Assembly: GCF_004118375.1 (NCBI RefSeq)
Contig: NZ_SDHX01000001.1
Coordinates: forward strand, 434,001-498,000
DNA from: Oleiharenicola lentus
GTDB taxonomy: Bacteria; Verrucomicrobiota; Verrucomicrobiia; Opitutales; Opitutaceae
DNA: 64,000 nt
Direction of reading: 5' to 3'
Part shown: positions 53,096-61,616 of the stretch, one piece after another
How positions within the stretch are numbered: the first letter of the stretch is position 1
Layout of the letters: each line of letters opens with the position of its first letter
Made by a program: the position numbers and the translations under genes
The notes under the pieces: model-generated
Database searches by the model: none
Told to the model about the DNA's origin: nothing
The model's input: the letters and a program-made list of their open reading frames with translations, nothing else

Positions 53096-54162
53096 GCGCG
53101 ACTTCGTCACCGCTGTTGCGTCAGCTTTCGTTCCTCGACCGCTATCTGACGCTCTGGATCTTCCTCGCGATGGCGGCGGGACTGCTCACCGGGCGATTCT
53201 TGCCGGCGATTCCGCAGGTGTTGACGGCGTGGAGCGTCGGCACGACGTCCATCCCAATCGCGCTCGGGCTGATCATCATGATGTATCCGCCGCTGGCAAA
53301 AGTGCATTACGAGGAGCTGGGCGATGTGTTTCGCGACCGTCGGGTGCTGATGCTCTCACTCGTGCAGAACTGGCTGGTCGGGCCGGTGCTGATGTTCGCC
53401 CTCGCGGTGGTTTTTCTGCGCGACCAGCCGGAGTATTTCGCCGGCCTGGTCCTCATCGGGCTGGCGCGGTGTATCGCGATGGTGATCGTGTGGAACGACC
53501 TCGCCGGCGGCAGCCGCGAGTATTGCGCGGGGCTTGTGGCCTTCAACGCGCTGTTCCAGGTCTTCTGTTTCGCGCCGCTGGCGTGGTTGTTCCTCAAGGT
53601 GTTGCCGCCGCTGGTGGGCGTGGAGCTGGGCGCGCTCGACCTGTCGGCCATCACCATCGGCAGCGTGGCGGAGAGCGTGTTCATCTACCTTGGTATTCCC
53701 TTTCTCGCCGGCTGGCTGGGTCGGCTGGCGCTGCGGCGCGGTTCGGCCGGCATCGCTTGGTATGATAACAAATATATTCCGCTGATCAGCCCGCTCACGT
53801 TGGCGGCGCTGCTCTTCACGATCTTCGTGATGTTCAGCCTCAAGGGCGACACCGTGCTCGCGATCCCGCTCGATGTGCTGCGGATCGCGGTGCCGCTGCT
53901 GGTTTACTTCGCGATCATGTTCGGCGCGACGTTCTGGATGAGCGCGCGCGCCGGCGCGGACTACCCGCGTGCGGCGACGCTGGCGTTCACGGCGGCGGGC
54001 AACAATTTCGAACTGGCGATCGCCGTGGCCGTCGGGGTGTTCGGCCTCTCCTCTGGCGCCGCGTTCGCCGCCGTGGTCGGCCCGCTGGTTGAAGTGCCGG
54101 CTCTGATCGCGCTCGTGACGGTGGCGCTGGCCTGGAAGCGCCGGGTCAAGCCCGCCGCCTGA
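53092..54162 (+). CDS. acr3: ACR3-family arsenite efflux permease
   Basis: A 356-residue transporter of the ACR3 family, about ten hydrophobic helices. The signature [21 protein letters not shown] with its essential Cys, and [36 protein letters not shown], are clear (partly quoted). It exports As(III)/Sb(III) from the cytoplasm. Last gene of the arsenic island; a strong hairpin follows. Confidence 0.94.
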   Translation: MSATSSPLLRQLSFLDRYLTLWIFLAMAAGLLTGRFLPAIPQVLTAWSVGTTSIPIALGLIIMMYPPLAKVHYEELGDVFRDRRVLMLSLVQNWLVGPVLMFALAVVFLRDQPEYFAGLVLIGLARCIAMVIVWNDLAGGSREYCAGLVAFNALFQVFCFAPLAWLFLKVLPPLVGVELGALDLSAITIGSVAESVFIYLGIPFLAGWLGRLALRRGSAGIAWYDNKYIPLISPLTLAALLFTIFVMFSLKGDTVLAIPLDVLRIAVPLLVYFAIMFGATFWMSARAGADYPRAATLAFTAAGNNFELAIAVAVGVFGLSSGAAFAAVVGPLVEVPALIALVTVALAWKRRVKPAA

Positions 54163-54168
54163 TCCGGC

Positions 54169-54193
54169 CCAATGTTCGTAATACGAACATTGG
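54169..54193. terminator. Strong hairpin after acr3 (11-bp stem, 3-nt loop)
   Basis: CCAATGTTCGT and ACGAACATTGG pair perfectly across AAT, 6 nt after the acr3 stop and 20 nt before the end of the convergent SDR gene. No T-run follows. It could serve both strands as a bidirectional 3' structure. Confidence 0.6.
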
Positions 54194-54213
54194 CGCCCGC
54201 TGCCCCGTCAGAC

Positions 54214-54996
54214 TTAGCAGCCATAAACGCCGCCATTGATGTCGAGGGTGGCGCCGGTGATGAAGCCGTCGTATTCGCTGGCGAGATAGACGGCAGCGCG
54301 CGCGACGTCTTCGGCGCTGCCGCCGCGGCCAAGCGGGATACCGGCGATGGTGGCGTCGGCCGACTGCTTTGTGGTGTGCGTGTTGTGGAAACTGGTGCCG
54401 AGGATCAGGCCGGGGGCGAGGGCATTGACGCGCACACCCTGCGGGCCGACCTCGCTGGCGAGCGAACGCGTGAAGGTAAGGATGGCGCCCTTGGCCGTGG
54501 AATAGACCAGCGAGCCGGCATGGCCGCCCTTCCGGCCAGCGAGGGAGGATAGGTTGACGATGCTCGCGCCGCCGCCGGATTTTGCCGCGGCGATGAGGTG
54601 GGGCAGGGCGGCGCGCGTGACGCGACGCAGGCTGCCGAGGTTAAGCGACATGACCTCGGCCCAGAAGGCGTCGTCGGCTTCGGCGAGGCTTTTGCGGGCG
54701 ACGAGGGAGCCGGCGTTGTTGATGAGCACGTCGAGCCCGCCGAGGAATTGCACGGCTGCGGACACCAACGCCTCGCAGCCCTCGGTCTCGGTCAGGTCAG
54801 CGCTGGCGTGAGCGTAGCGGCGACCAAGATTGTTCGCGACGGCTTCCAAGCTGCGGGCCCCGTCGGCGCTGCTGCGGTAGTGGACGAAGACGTCGCAGCC
54901 GGCCTCCAGCAGGTGGCGGGCGATGGCGAGGCCGATGCCTTGGGCGCCGGCGGTGACGAGGGCGCGTTTGCCGAGAAGCTTGGTCATAATAATCAT
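54214..54996 (-). CDS. Short-chain dehydrogenase/reductase
   Basis: A classical SDR of about 257-260 residues: cofactor motif TAGAQGIGLAIA, NNAG, and the catalytic Ser (NLSSLAG) and YSTAKGA (Tyr, Lys) are intact. Two in-frame starts, ATG 54996 and ATG 54987 (MTKLLGKRA), are both possible. Substrate unknown. It is convergent with acr3 and not part of the arsenic operon. Confidence 0.88.
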   Translation of the reverse strand: MIIMTKLLGKRALVTAGAQGIGLAIARHLLEAGCDVFVHYRSSADGARSLEAVANNLGRRYAHASADLTETEGCEALVSAAVQFLGGLDVLINNAGSLVARKSLAEADDAFWAEVMSLNLGSLRRVTRAALPHLIAAAKSGGGASIVNLSSLAGRKGGHAGSLVYSTAKGAILTFTRSLASEVGPQGVRVNALAPGLILGTSFHNTHTTKQSADATIAGIPLGRGGSAEDVARAAVYLASEYDGFITGATLDINGGVYGC

Positions 54997-55094
54997 TAAA
55001 TGAAAGCCTGCCGCCCGCGCGTCAACCGTGTGCTGGGGCGTGACTCAATTAGGCGTTGCGGGTGGCCCGGGCGGTGCTTCGCTGGCCGTTCCGC

Positions 55095-55688
55095 ATGAAA
55101 CTCGACATCCCGCCCGGCGACTTCGCCGGCTACATCTTCGACTGCGATGGCACGCTGGTGGACACCATGCCGCTCCACTACCGCGCCTGGGACAAAGCCA
55201 TGCAGGCCGCGGGGCTCAAGGGCACGCTGAGCGAGGAGCTGTTCTACTCGCTGGGTGGCATGCCGACGCGGAAGGTGGCGGCGGTGTTCGCCAAGCACTA
55301 CGGCCTGACCATCGACGTGGACTGGGTCTTCCACCACAAGGAGGAGTATTTTCTCGAGATGCAGGCGGAGATGAAGGTCATCAAGCCGGTCGTGGACTTC
55401 GCGAAGAAACTGCACGGCGCCAAGCCCATGAGCGTGGCCTCGGGCGGCCCGAAACCGGTCGTGAAGAAAACGCTCGAGCTGATGCACCTCGCCGATCTGT
55501 TCCCGGTGGTCGTGACGCCGGAGGACGTGGCGCACGGCAAACCTGCGCCCGACATGTTCCTGCTTGCCGCGCAGAAAATGGGCGTGCCGCCGGAGAAATG
55601 CCTTGTGTTTGAGGACGCCGGTCCCGGCTTCGAGGCCGCCATCGCCGCCGGCATGCAGTTCGTGCGCGTGCCGAGCCGGACGACGTGA
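55095..55688 (+). CDS. HAD-superfamily phosphatase / phosphoglucomutase-like
   Basis: A 197-residue HAD enzyme of the beta-phosphoglucomutase-like group: nucleophile motif FDCDGTLVDTMPLHYRAW, SVASGGPKPVV (motif II), and Lys in GKPAPDMF with EDAGPGFEAAIAAGM (motif III/IV). ATG at 55095 (MKLDIPPG) was chosen; a longer frame starts at 55056. Substrate cannot be told. hisC follows 45 nt downstream. Confidence 0.85.
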   Translation: MKLDIPPGDFAGYIFDCDGTLVDTMPLHYRAWDKAMQAAGLKGTLSEELFYSLGGMPTRKVAAVFAKHYGLTIDVDWVFHHKEEYFLEMQAEMKVIKPVVDFAKKLHGAKPMSVASGGPKPVVKKTLELMHLADLFPVVVTPEDVAHGKPAPDMFLLAAQKMGVPPEKCLVFEDAGPGFEAAIAAGMQFVRVPSRTT

Positions 55689-55733
55689 AGAATTTGATTT
55701 GAACCGGTGCGCCCGCACGCATCCTTTGGCGGC

Positions 55734-56831
55734 ATGACTTTCGCTGAGCTGGCCAACCCCGGCATCCTCACGCAACCGGTCTATGAACCGGGCAAACCCA
55801 TCGAGACCGTCGCCCGCGAACTCGGGCTCGATCCGGCGGGCATCATCAAGCTCGCGTCCAATGAGAACCCGCATGGACCGTCGCCGAAAGCGCTGGCGGC
55901 GGCGCAGCGCGCCTTGCAGGAGGCGCATCTTTATCCCGACGGCGGCTACTACGCCCTGCGCGAAAAGCTGGCGCAGAAGCACGGGCTGGGCATGAATCAG
56001 TTCATCATTGGCGACGGCTCGAACGAGCTGCTCGAACTGCTCGGCCACGCGTTTCTCTCGCCCGGCAAGGAGTGCGTGATGCACGCGTCGGCCTTCGTGG
56101 TCTACAAGCTCGTGGCGCTGATGTTCGGCGCCAAGCCCGTCGAGGTGCCGCTCGGCCCCGGACTGAAGCAGGACACGTCGGCGCTGCTCGCCGCGATCAC
56201 GCCGAACACGCGTCTGGTGTTCCTTGCCAGTCCGGCCAATCCGACCGGCGTGGTGAACACCGCGGAGGAGATCGCCGCGCTCATCCGCGCCCTGCCGCCG
56301 CACGTCATCCTCGTAATGGACGAGGCCTACATTGAGTTCCTCGAGAATCCGCCCGATCTGCGGCCGTTCATCGCCGAGGGACGGAAAGTGATCGGCCTGC
56401 GCACGTTTTCGAAGATCTACGGGCTTGCCTCGCTCCGCGTGGGCTACGGCTACGCCGCGCCCGAGCTGATCGCCATCGTGCAGCGCGCGCGCCAGCCGTT
56501 CAACGTCAACGCCATCGCCTCCGCTGCCGCGGTCGCGGCGCTGGACGACGAGGAGTTCGTCACGCGCTGCCGCCGGGAGAACATCGCCGGGTTGGCGCAA
56601 CTTGCGTCGGGCTTCCAGGCGCTCGGACTCGAGTCCGTGCCCGGCCACGGCAATTTCCAGCTCGTGAAGGTTGGTGACGGTGTGGCGGTGTTCGATGCCT
56701 TGCAGCGCCGGGGCGTGATCACGCGGCCGGTAAAGGGCTACGGTCTGCCCGAGTGGCTGCGCGTGACCGTCGGCACCCCGGCGCAGAACGAGCGGCTGCT
56801 GGCGGAGCTGAAGTCGGCTTTGCAACGATGA
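55734..56831 (+). CDS. hisC: Histidinol-phosphate aminotransferase
   Basis: PLP enzyme (365 residues) of histidine synthesis. Family motifs: KLASNENPHGPSPKAL, YPDGGYYALREKLA, GDGSNELLELL, PANPTGVV and the PLP-lysine RTFSKIYGLASLRVGY. ATG at 55734 (MTFAELANP). No other his genes are adjacent in this window, so the pathway genes are scattered or lie elsewhere. Confidence 0.93.
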   Translation: MTFAELANPGILTQPVYEPGKPIETVARELGLDPAGIIKLASNENPHGPSPKALAAAQRALQEAHLYPDGGYYALREKLAQKHGLGMNQFIIGDGSNELLELLGHAFLSPGKECVMHASAFVVYKLVALMFGAKPVEVPLGPGLKQDTSALLAAITPNTRLVFLASPANPTGVVNTAEEIAALIRALPPHVILVMDEAYIEFLENPPDLRPFIAEGRKVIGLRTFSKIYGLASLRVGYGYAAPELIAIVQRARQPFNVNAIASAAAVAALDDEEFVTRCRRENIAGLAQLASGFQALGLESVPGHGNFQLVKVGDGVAVFDALQRRGVITRPVKGYGLPEWLRVTVGTPAQNERLLAELKSALQR

Positions 56832-56840
56832 CGCATTTCG

Positions 56841-56909
56841 GTAGCCGCGTTTGAGCCGGAGGCGAAAGCGTGGAGCGGCCACGTTGTCGCTGCGCTCCAA
56901 CGCAGCTAC
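56841..56909. repeat. REP-like inverted repeat (GTAGCCGCGTT ... AACGCAGCTAC)
   Basis: Arms GTAGCCGCGTT (56841-56851) and AACGCAGCTAC (56899-56909) flank an inner pair near TGGAGCGGCC and GCGCTCCA. Imperfect palindrome of ~69 bp between hisC and tsaC; both genes point toward it. Confidence 0.7.
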
Positions 56910-56936
56910 ACCCACCCAGCACACGAAATCCCGCGG

Positions 56937-57914
56937 TTATCGCTTCGCCGCGGCGCGTTTCACACGGTCGTTGATCGCGGCGGCGAGGCCGCCGGCAGTC
57001 GGGGGCAGTTTTTCGATGAGAATCTGGTGGTGGCCGCTCGCGTCGGCCTCGCGCAGCACGCGGTAGAGGTGGCGGGCGATTTCCGAAAGTTCGCCGCGCC
57101 GGCTGAGCCAGTAAACGCCCACCCGGGCTTGGCCGGCGGGCTTCCGGAGCAGGATGACGGCAGTGCCGGTATCGGTGGTGGCGGGATTCGCGACCGCCCG
57201 CAGCGGCGTGCGCGGGCTGTAGTGTTTGTCGAGCAGGCCGGGGGCAAGCAGACGCTTGCCCGGCTTGCCGGCCCGGCGCACGGTGGCGACCTTGGTCCCG
57301 AGCACGCGGGAAATTTGCTCCGCGCTGATCGCCCCCGGACGCAACACGCGCGGCCGGCCCGGACGCGACAGATCGAGCACGGTGGATTCGACGCCGATCG
57401 GACACGCGCCGCCGTCGAGGATGTGCGGGATGCGCGCGCCGAGTCCTTGGCGCACATGTTCCACGGTCGTCGGGCTGATGTAGGTGAAGGGATTCGCGCT
57501 CGGCGCAGCCAGAGGCACGCCGGCCAGCTTGAGCAGGCGGCGCGCGAGCGGATGCGCAGGCGAGCGCAGCGCCACGGTCGGTCCGCCGGAAGTCACGATG
57601 TCCGGCACGCAGGCCTTCTTGGGCAACACGAGCGTGAGGGCACCGGGCCAGAAGGCCTGCACCAGCCGGCGCGCGGGGTCGTTGAATTCGGCCAACTCAA
57701 CCGCATGCGCCAGATCCAGCACATGGACGATCAGCGGATCGTGCGCCGGCCTGCCCTTGGCGCGGAAGATGGCGCGGCAGGCTTCGGTATCCAGCGCGTG
57801 GGCGGCGAGGCCGTAAACGGTTTCGGTCGGGATGGCCACCAAGCCCCCGTCGCGAAGCACGGTGGCGAGCCGGCGCAGGTTGGCCGGCGTGGGGCGGTGG
57901 AGGCGGGCCTTCAT
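56937..57914 (-). CDS. Threonylcarbamoyl-AMP synthase (Sua5/YwlC type)
   Basis: Makes threonylcarbamoyl-AMP for the t6A modification of tRNAs (325 residues). The YrdC domain (IPTETVYGLAAHALD; KGRPAHDPLIVHV; SANPFTYISPTT; VESTVLDL) is followed by a C-terminal Sua5 domain (residues ~210-325), so it is the long Sua5 type rather than the short TsaC. Its start is 10 nt after a strong terminator that separates it from rpsR on the same strand. Confidence 0.93.
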   Translation of the reverse strand: MKARLHRPTPANLRRLATVLRDGGLVAIPTETVYGLAAHALDTEACRAIFRAKGRPAHDPLIVHVLDLAHAVELAEFNDPARRLVQAFWPGALTLVLPKKACVPDIVTSGGPTVALRSPAHPLARRLLKLAGVPLAAPSANPFTYISPTTVEHVRQGLGARIPHILDGGACPIGVESTVLDLSRPGRPRVLRPGAISAEQISRVLGTKVATVRRAGKPGKRLLAPGLLDKHYSPRTPLRAVANPATTDTGTAVILLRKPAGQARVGVYWLSRRGELSEIARHLYRVLREADASGHHQILIEKLPPTAGGLAAAINDRVKRAAAKR

Positions 57915-57923
57915 TTCGGGCGA

Positions 57924-57951
57924 TAAAAAAGCCGGAGCAAATGCTCCGGCT
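57924..57951 (-). terminator. Rho-independent terminator after rpsR
   Basis: On the minus strand: perfect 10-bp stem AGCCGGAGCA/TGCTCCGGCT, 2-nt loop, then six T (57925-57930 overlap the arm edge). Very strong. Confidence 0.9.
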
Positions 57952-57974
57952 GAAAGCGTCGCGCGAGCAACGGC

Positions 57975-58166
57975 TTATTGCATCGTCAGCAGGTTGCGAC
58001 CGGACTTGATGGTCTTGGTCACCTTGCGCTGCTGCTTGGCGGAGAGGCCCGTGTATTTGCGCGGGAGGATCTTGCCGGTATCGGTGATGTAACGGCTGAA
58101 ATTCTGGGGCGCGGTAAACGGAACCTGCTCGGGCGTGAGGCTCTGCTGCTTTTGTTCGGTGCTCAT
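57975..58166 (-). CDS. rpsR: 30S ribosomal protein S18
   Basis: A 63-residue S18: [22 protein letters not shown] and [11 protein letters not shown] match the conserved rRNA-binding core. No Zn-binding Cys. ATG at 58166 (MSTEQKQQ). Usual neighbours (rpsF, ssb, rplI) are not adjacent; it stands alone between tsaC and tRNA-Arg. It has its own terminator. Confidence 0.93.
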   Translation of the reverse strand: MSTEQKQQSLTPEQVPFTAPQNFSRYITDTGKILPRKYTGLSAKQQRKVTKTIKSGRNLLTMQ

Positions 58167-58269
58167 GTTAAGAAAAGGAGGGCGGAACGTTGGGATTCGT
58201 CCGCACCCTGTCAACGGGCATTTTTAAGTTGCCAAAGCTCTCTGCCGGTCCTGTTTGGAAATGCCTTTA

Positions 58270-58345
58270 GTCCCCGTAGCTCAAATGGATAGAGCGCGCG
58301 TTTCCTAAACGTGTGATCCCGGTTCAATTCCGGGCGGGGGCACCA
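58270..58345 (+). tRNA. tRNA-Arg (anticodon CCT), CCA encoded
   Basis: Acceptor GTCCCCG/CGGGGGC (one G-T pair), D-arm GCTCAAATGGATAGAGC, anticodon stem CGCGT/ACGTG with loop TTCCTAA (anticodon CCT), T-arm CCGGTTCAATTCCGG, discriminator A and encoded CCA at 58343-58345. Confidence 0.94.
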
Positions 58346-58446
58346 GCCCTTGCCAGCGCTCGCGTCCGGCACGCCACCTCGACGGCTAAATTCCGCTCCG
58401 GCGGGGGCTTGCCAGAGGTCGGCGGAACCCCAACCTCCCGTTCATC

Positions 58447-59538
58447 GTGCCCAATTCCTTCGGCAAACTCTTCACCATCTCCACCTGGGGCGAAAGCCAC
58501 GGGCCTTCGGTTGGCGTCGTCGTGGACGGCTGTCCGCCGGCCTTGCCGCTGACGGAGGCCGAGGTGCAGGCCGAGCTCGACCGCCGGCGCCCCGGCCAGA
58601 GTGACATCACCACGCCGCGCAAGGAGGCCGACACGATCGAGTTCCTCTCCGGCACCTTCGAGGGCCGCACCACCGGCCAGCCGCTGGCCATGCTGGTGCG
58701 CAACGCCGACCAGCGCCCCGGAGCCTACGACGAGATGCGTGAGAAGTTCCGCCCCTCGCACGCCGACTTCACCTACACGACCAAGTTCGGCTTCCGCGAC
58801 CACCGGGGCGGCGGACGCTCCTCCGCCCGCGAAACCATTGGCCGCGTGGCGGCCGGGGCCATCGCGCGAAAGATTCTGAAACTCTCCGGCGGCGTGGAGA
58901 TCCGGGCCTTCGTGACGCAGGTTCATGACATCGTTGCGCCCACGGTCGTGAAGTTTCCCACGCTCGCGCAGGTGGAGGCCACCGCCGTGCGGTGTCCGCA
59001 TCCGGCCAGCGCCGAGAGGATGATCGCCCGCATCAAGCAGGTGCGCGCGAAGGGCGACTCCGTGGGCGGCGTGATCGAGTGCCGGGTGCGCGGCGTGCCG
59101 GTGGGGTTGGGTGAGCCGGTGTTCGACCGCCTCGAGGCCGACCTCGCCAAGGCCATGCTTTCGCTGCCCGCGACCAAGGGCTTCGAGATCGGCAGCGGCT
59201 TCGGCGGCGTGCTGCTCAAGGGTTCGCAGCACAATGACGTCTTCGTGAGCCGTCGCGGCCAGGTCGGCACCGCCACCAACCGCTCCGGCGGCGTGCAGGG
59301 CGGCATTAGCAACGGCGAGGAACTCGTCTTCCGCGTGGCCTTCAAGCCCACGGCCACGATTCTCCAGAACCAGCGCACCGTTGACCTGCGCGGCGCCCGC
59401 ACCGAGCTCAAGGCCCGTGGTCGTCACGATCCTTGCGTCGTGCCGCGCGCCGTCGTGATTGTCGAGGCCATGACCGCCCTCGTCCTCGTGGATCACTGGA
59501 TGCGCCACGCGGCGCAGAACAAAACCTTCAAGTTCTGA
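58447..59538 (+). CDS. aroC: Chorismate synthase
   Basis: Last step of the shikimate pathway (EPSP to chorismate), FMN-dependent; 363 residues. Motifs: [22 protein letters not shown] at the N-terminus (partly), [30 protein letters not shown] (central, partly quoted) and [17 protein letters not shown] at the C-terminus. GTG start at 58447 fits the family's N-terminus (MPNSFGKLF). Confidence 0.96.
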   Translation: MPNSFGKLFTISTWGESHGPSVGVVVDGCPPALPLTEAEVQAELDRRRPGQSDITTPRKEADTIEFLSGTFEGRTTGQPLAMLVRNADQRPGAYDEMREKFRPSHADFTYTTKFGFRDHRGGGRSSARETIGRVAAGAIARKILKLSGGVEIRAFVTQVHDIVAPTVVKFPTLAQVEATAVRCPHPASAERMIARIKQVRAKGDSVGGVIECRVRGVPVGLGEPVFDRLEADLAKAMLSLPATKGFEIGSGFGGVLLKGSQHNDVFVSRRGQVGTATNRSGGVQGGISNGEELVFRVAFKPTATILQNQRTVDLRGARTELKARGRHDPCVVPRAVVIVEAMTALVLVDHWMRHAAQNKTFKF

Positions 59539-59595
59539 TCCGGCGCCGCCTGCACGGGTTTGCGTTTTGAGCCGGGCCGGCGAACATCGGTTAAA

Positions 59596-60369
59596 ATGAA
59601 TCCCGTCTATTTCATCCTCGGCACCCCCGGTTCGGGTCGGCGCGGCATCGTGCGCGACCTGATCGAGAACGGCCTCGGGGCCGACGAGAAGGCCGTGGTG
59701 TTGCTCGCGGAAAGCGAGGCGGCCGACCCGCAGGATGAGAAGCTGGCTGCGCTGGCCAACGTGGAGATGCACCGCTGGAAGTGGACCGCGCCGGAAATCC
59801 CGCCCGCCAAGCTGCCGCACGACGCCACGGTTTTTCTGTTCGCCGACTCACGCGCCGGCCCGATCGACCAGCTCGAGGCGCTCAAACCCTGGCTGGAGCG
59901 CCAGGGCCGGGAACTCGCCCGTATCTTCACCGTCCTGGATTGCGGGTTGGCGGAAAAGCATCCGGTCCTGCGCCAGTGGTTCGACGCCTGCATCCATTTC
60001 TCCGACGTGGTCTTCCTGACCAACCGGTCCGGCGTGGGCAACAAGTGGCTCAGCGACTTTCTCAAGCATTTCAAGGACGAGCGCTTCCCCTGTCATTTCG
60101 TGCAGGTGAAGGCCAAGGGCGCGCTGCCGACCCCGCTCGTCTGGCTCGATCCCACCCCGCGGCGCGTGTCACAGTATTTTGAGGAGGATTACGTCGATCT
60201 CAGCGACGTGATCATCGAGACCGGAGACGACGAAGATGACGAGGGCGAGCCCATCAAGCCCGGCGAGGACGACGGCATCATCCCGCCCGAGCCGTATTTC
60301 GTCCGGCAGCGCAGCGGTCGCCGTGACCGCGAGGTGCCGGATCTCCGCGATATCTTCCCCGCGAAATAA
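59596..60369 (+). CDS. P-loop GTPase-like protein (CobW/G3E-like)
   Basis: A 257-residue protein beginning with a Walker A loop in YFILGTPGSGRRG, a candidate switch region with acidic residues (FADSRAGPIDQLEALKP; TVLDCGLAEK) and an acidic C-terminal segment (ETGDDEDDEGEP). The layout recalls CobW-type metal-chaperone GTPases, but the family GCxxC motif is absent. Start ATG 59596 (MNPVYF). Function unknown. Confidence 0.65.
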   Translation: MNPVYFILGTPGSGRRGIVRDLIENGLGADEKAVVLLAESEAADPQDEKLAALANVEMHRWKWTAPEIPPAKLPHDATVFLFADSRAGPIDQLEALKPWLERQGRELARIFTVLDCGLAEKHPVLRQWFDACIHFSDVVFLTNRSGVGNKWLSDFLKHFKDERFPCHFVQVKAKGALPTPLVWLDPTPRRVSQYFEEDYVDLSDVIIETGDDEDDEGEPIKPGEDDGIIPPEPYFVRQRSGRRDREVPDLRDIFPAK

Positions 60370-60420
60370 CCCGCCCGAATTCCGGCGGCGCTGACAGCCG
60401 TCGGTTTGGTAGGCTGGGTC

Positions 60421-61506
60421 ATGATTCAACCCGAAGCCGCCTTGTCCTCCGCCCCGTCAGCCTTGCCCAGTCCCCGCACGATGTATCGCGCGCTGGCCCG
60501 GCGCGATCCCGCCTACGAAGGCGTGTTCCTCACCGGCGTGAAAACCACCGGAATCTTCTGCCGGCCGACCTGCAAGGCCAAGAAACCGCTGCCGCAGAAC
60601 GTGGAATTTTTCCCCAATGCCACCGAGGCACTGCACGGCGGTTATCGTCCGTGCCGGCTCTGTCGTCCGATGGATGGCACCAAGCCCGTGCCGCCGCTCG
60701 TGGAGAAGCTGCGCCGCGCCGCTGAAGCCGCGCCCGACGGCCGCGTGACCGACAAGGACCTCGTAGCCATGGGCGTCGAGCCGACGACGGCGCGCCGGCA
60801 GTTCAAGGCCTACCACGGCATGACGTTTCACGCCTACCAGCGCGCCCGGCGCATGGGGCTCGCGCTGCGCGACGTGAAATCCGGCAAACCGGTGATCGAG
60901 GCGCAGCTCGACCGGGGCTACGAATCCACCAGCGGATTTCGCGAGGCCTTCGCCCGGGTTTTCGGCGCGCCCCCGCGCGGGGCGCAGGACGCAGCCTGTC
61001 TGCTGGCTCGCCGGCTCGAAACCCCGCTCGGCACGATGCTCGCGCTGGCCGACGATGCCGGCCTGCGGCTGCTGGAGTTCGTGGACCGGCGCGGCTTGGA
61101 GCGCGAGCTGGTCGGCCTGCGCCGCCGGCTCAAGTGCGCCATCGTGCCCGGCAGCCATGCGCTGCTTGATCAGATCGCGACCGAGCTGAGCGAATATTTC
61201 GCCGGCCGGCGGATGCAATTCACGGTGCGTCTCGCCCCTGTTGGATCGGATTTCCAACTGCGCGTCTGGGCTGAGTTGCGCCGCATCGAACCCGGTCGCT
61301 CCCGCAGCTACGCCGAGATGGCGGCGCGACTGGGCATCCCCAAGGGCCCGCGTGCCGTCGGCCGGGCCAACGGCTCCAACATGCTGGCCATCGTAATTCC
61401 CTGCCATCGCGTCATCAACGCCGACGGCAGCCTTTGCGGCTACGCTGGCGGTCTCTGGCGCAAGCAGCGGTTGCTGGAGCACGAGCGGAAGCATGGCCCG
61501 GCTTAG
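60421..61506 (+). CDS. ada: Ada: methylphosphotriester sensor / AraC activator / O6-methylguanine methyltransferase
   Basis: A 361-residue bifunctional protein. N-terminal zinc-binding methyl-acceptor domain with all four Cys (IFCRPTCKAKKP, RPCRLCRP), an AraC-type HTH (TARRQFKAYHGMTFHAYQRARRMGLAL; GYESTSGFREAFARVFG), and the C-terminal alkyltransferase with the acceptor Cys in IVIPCHRVINADG. It repairs alkylated DNA and, when methylated, activates the adaptive response. Start ATG 60421. Confidence 0.96.
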   Translation: MIQPEAALSSAPSALPSPRTMYRALARRDPAYEGVFLTGVKTTGIFCRPTCKAKKPLPQNVEFFPNATEALHGGYRPCRLCRPMDGTKPVPPLVEKLRRAAEAAPDGRVTDKDLVAMGVEPTTARRQFKAYHGMTFHAYQRARRMGLALRDVKSGKPVIEAQLDRGYESTSGFREAFARVFGAPPRGAQDAACLLARRLETPLGTMLALADDAGLRLLEFVDRRGLERELVGLRRRLKCAIVPGSHALLDQIATELSEYFAGRRMQFTVRLAPVGSDFQLRVWAELRRIEPGRSRSYAEMAARLGIPKGPRAVGRANGSNMLAIVIPCHRVINADGSLCGYAGGLWRKQRLLEHERKHGPA

Positions 61507-61616
61507 CCGACGATCAACCCACGGGCCGGCCGAGGTGCAGCTACGTCGGGTCAGGCGCCGGAAAATTCAATGACTTTTCATGCGGCGAATTGCGGGAAAC
61601 CGTGTCAGATTGGGCC

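Noticed and set aside
59596-60369. Annotation as RapZ (GlmZ RNase adaptor)
   Set aside because: Walker A and length are compatible, but the sequence lacks the RapZ C-terminal conserved block, so only a P-loop call is made.
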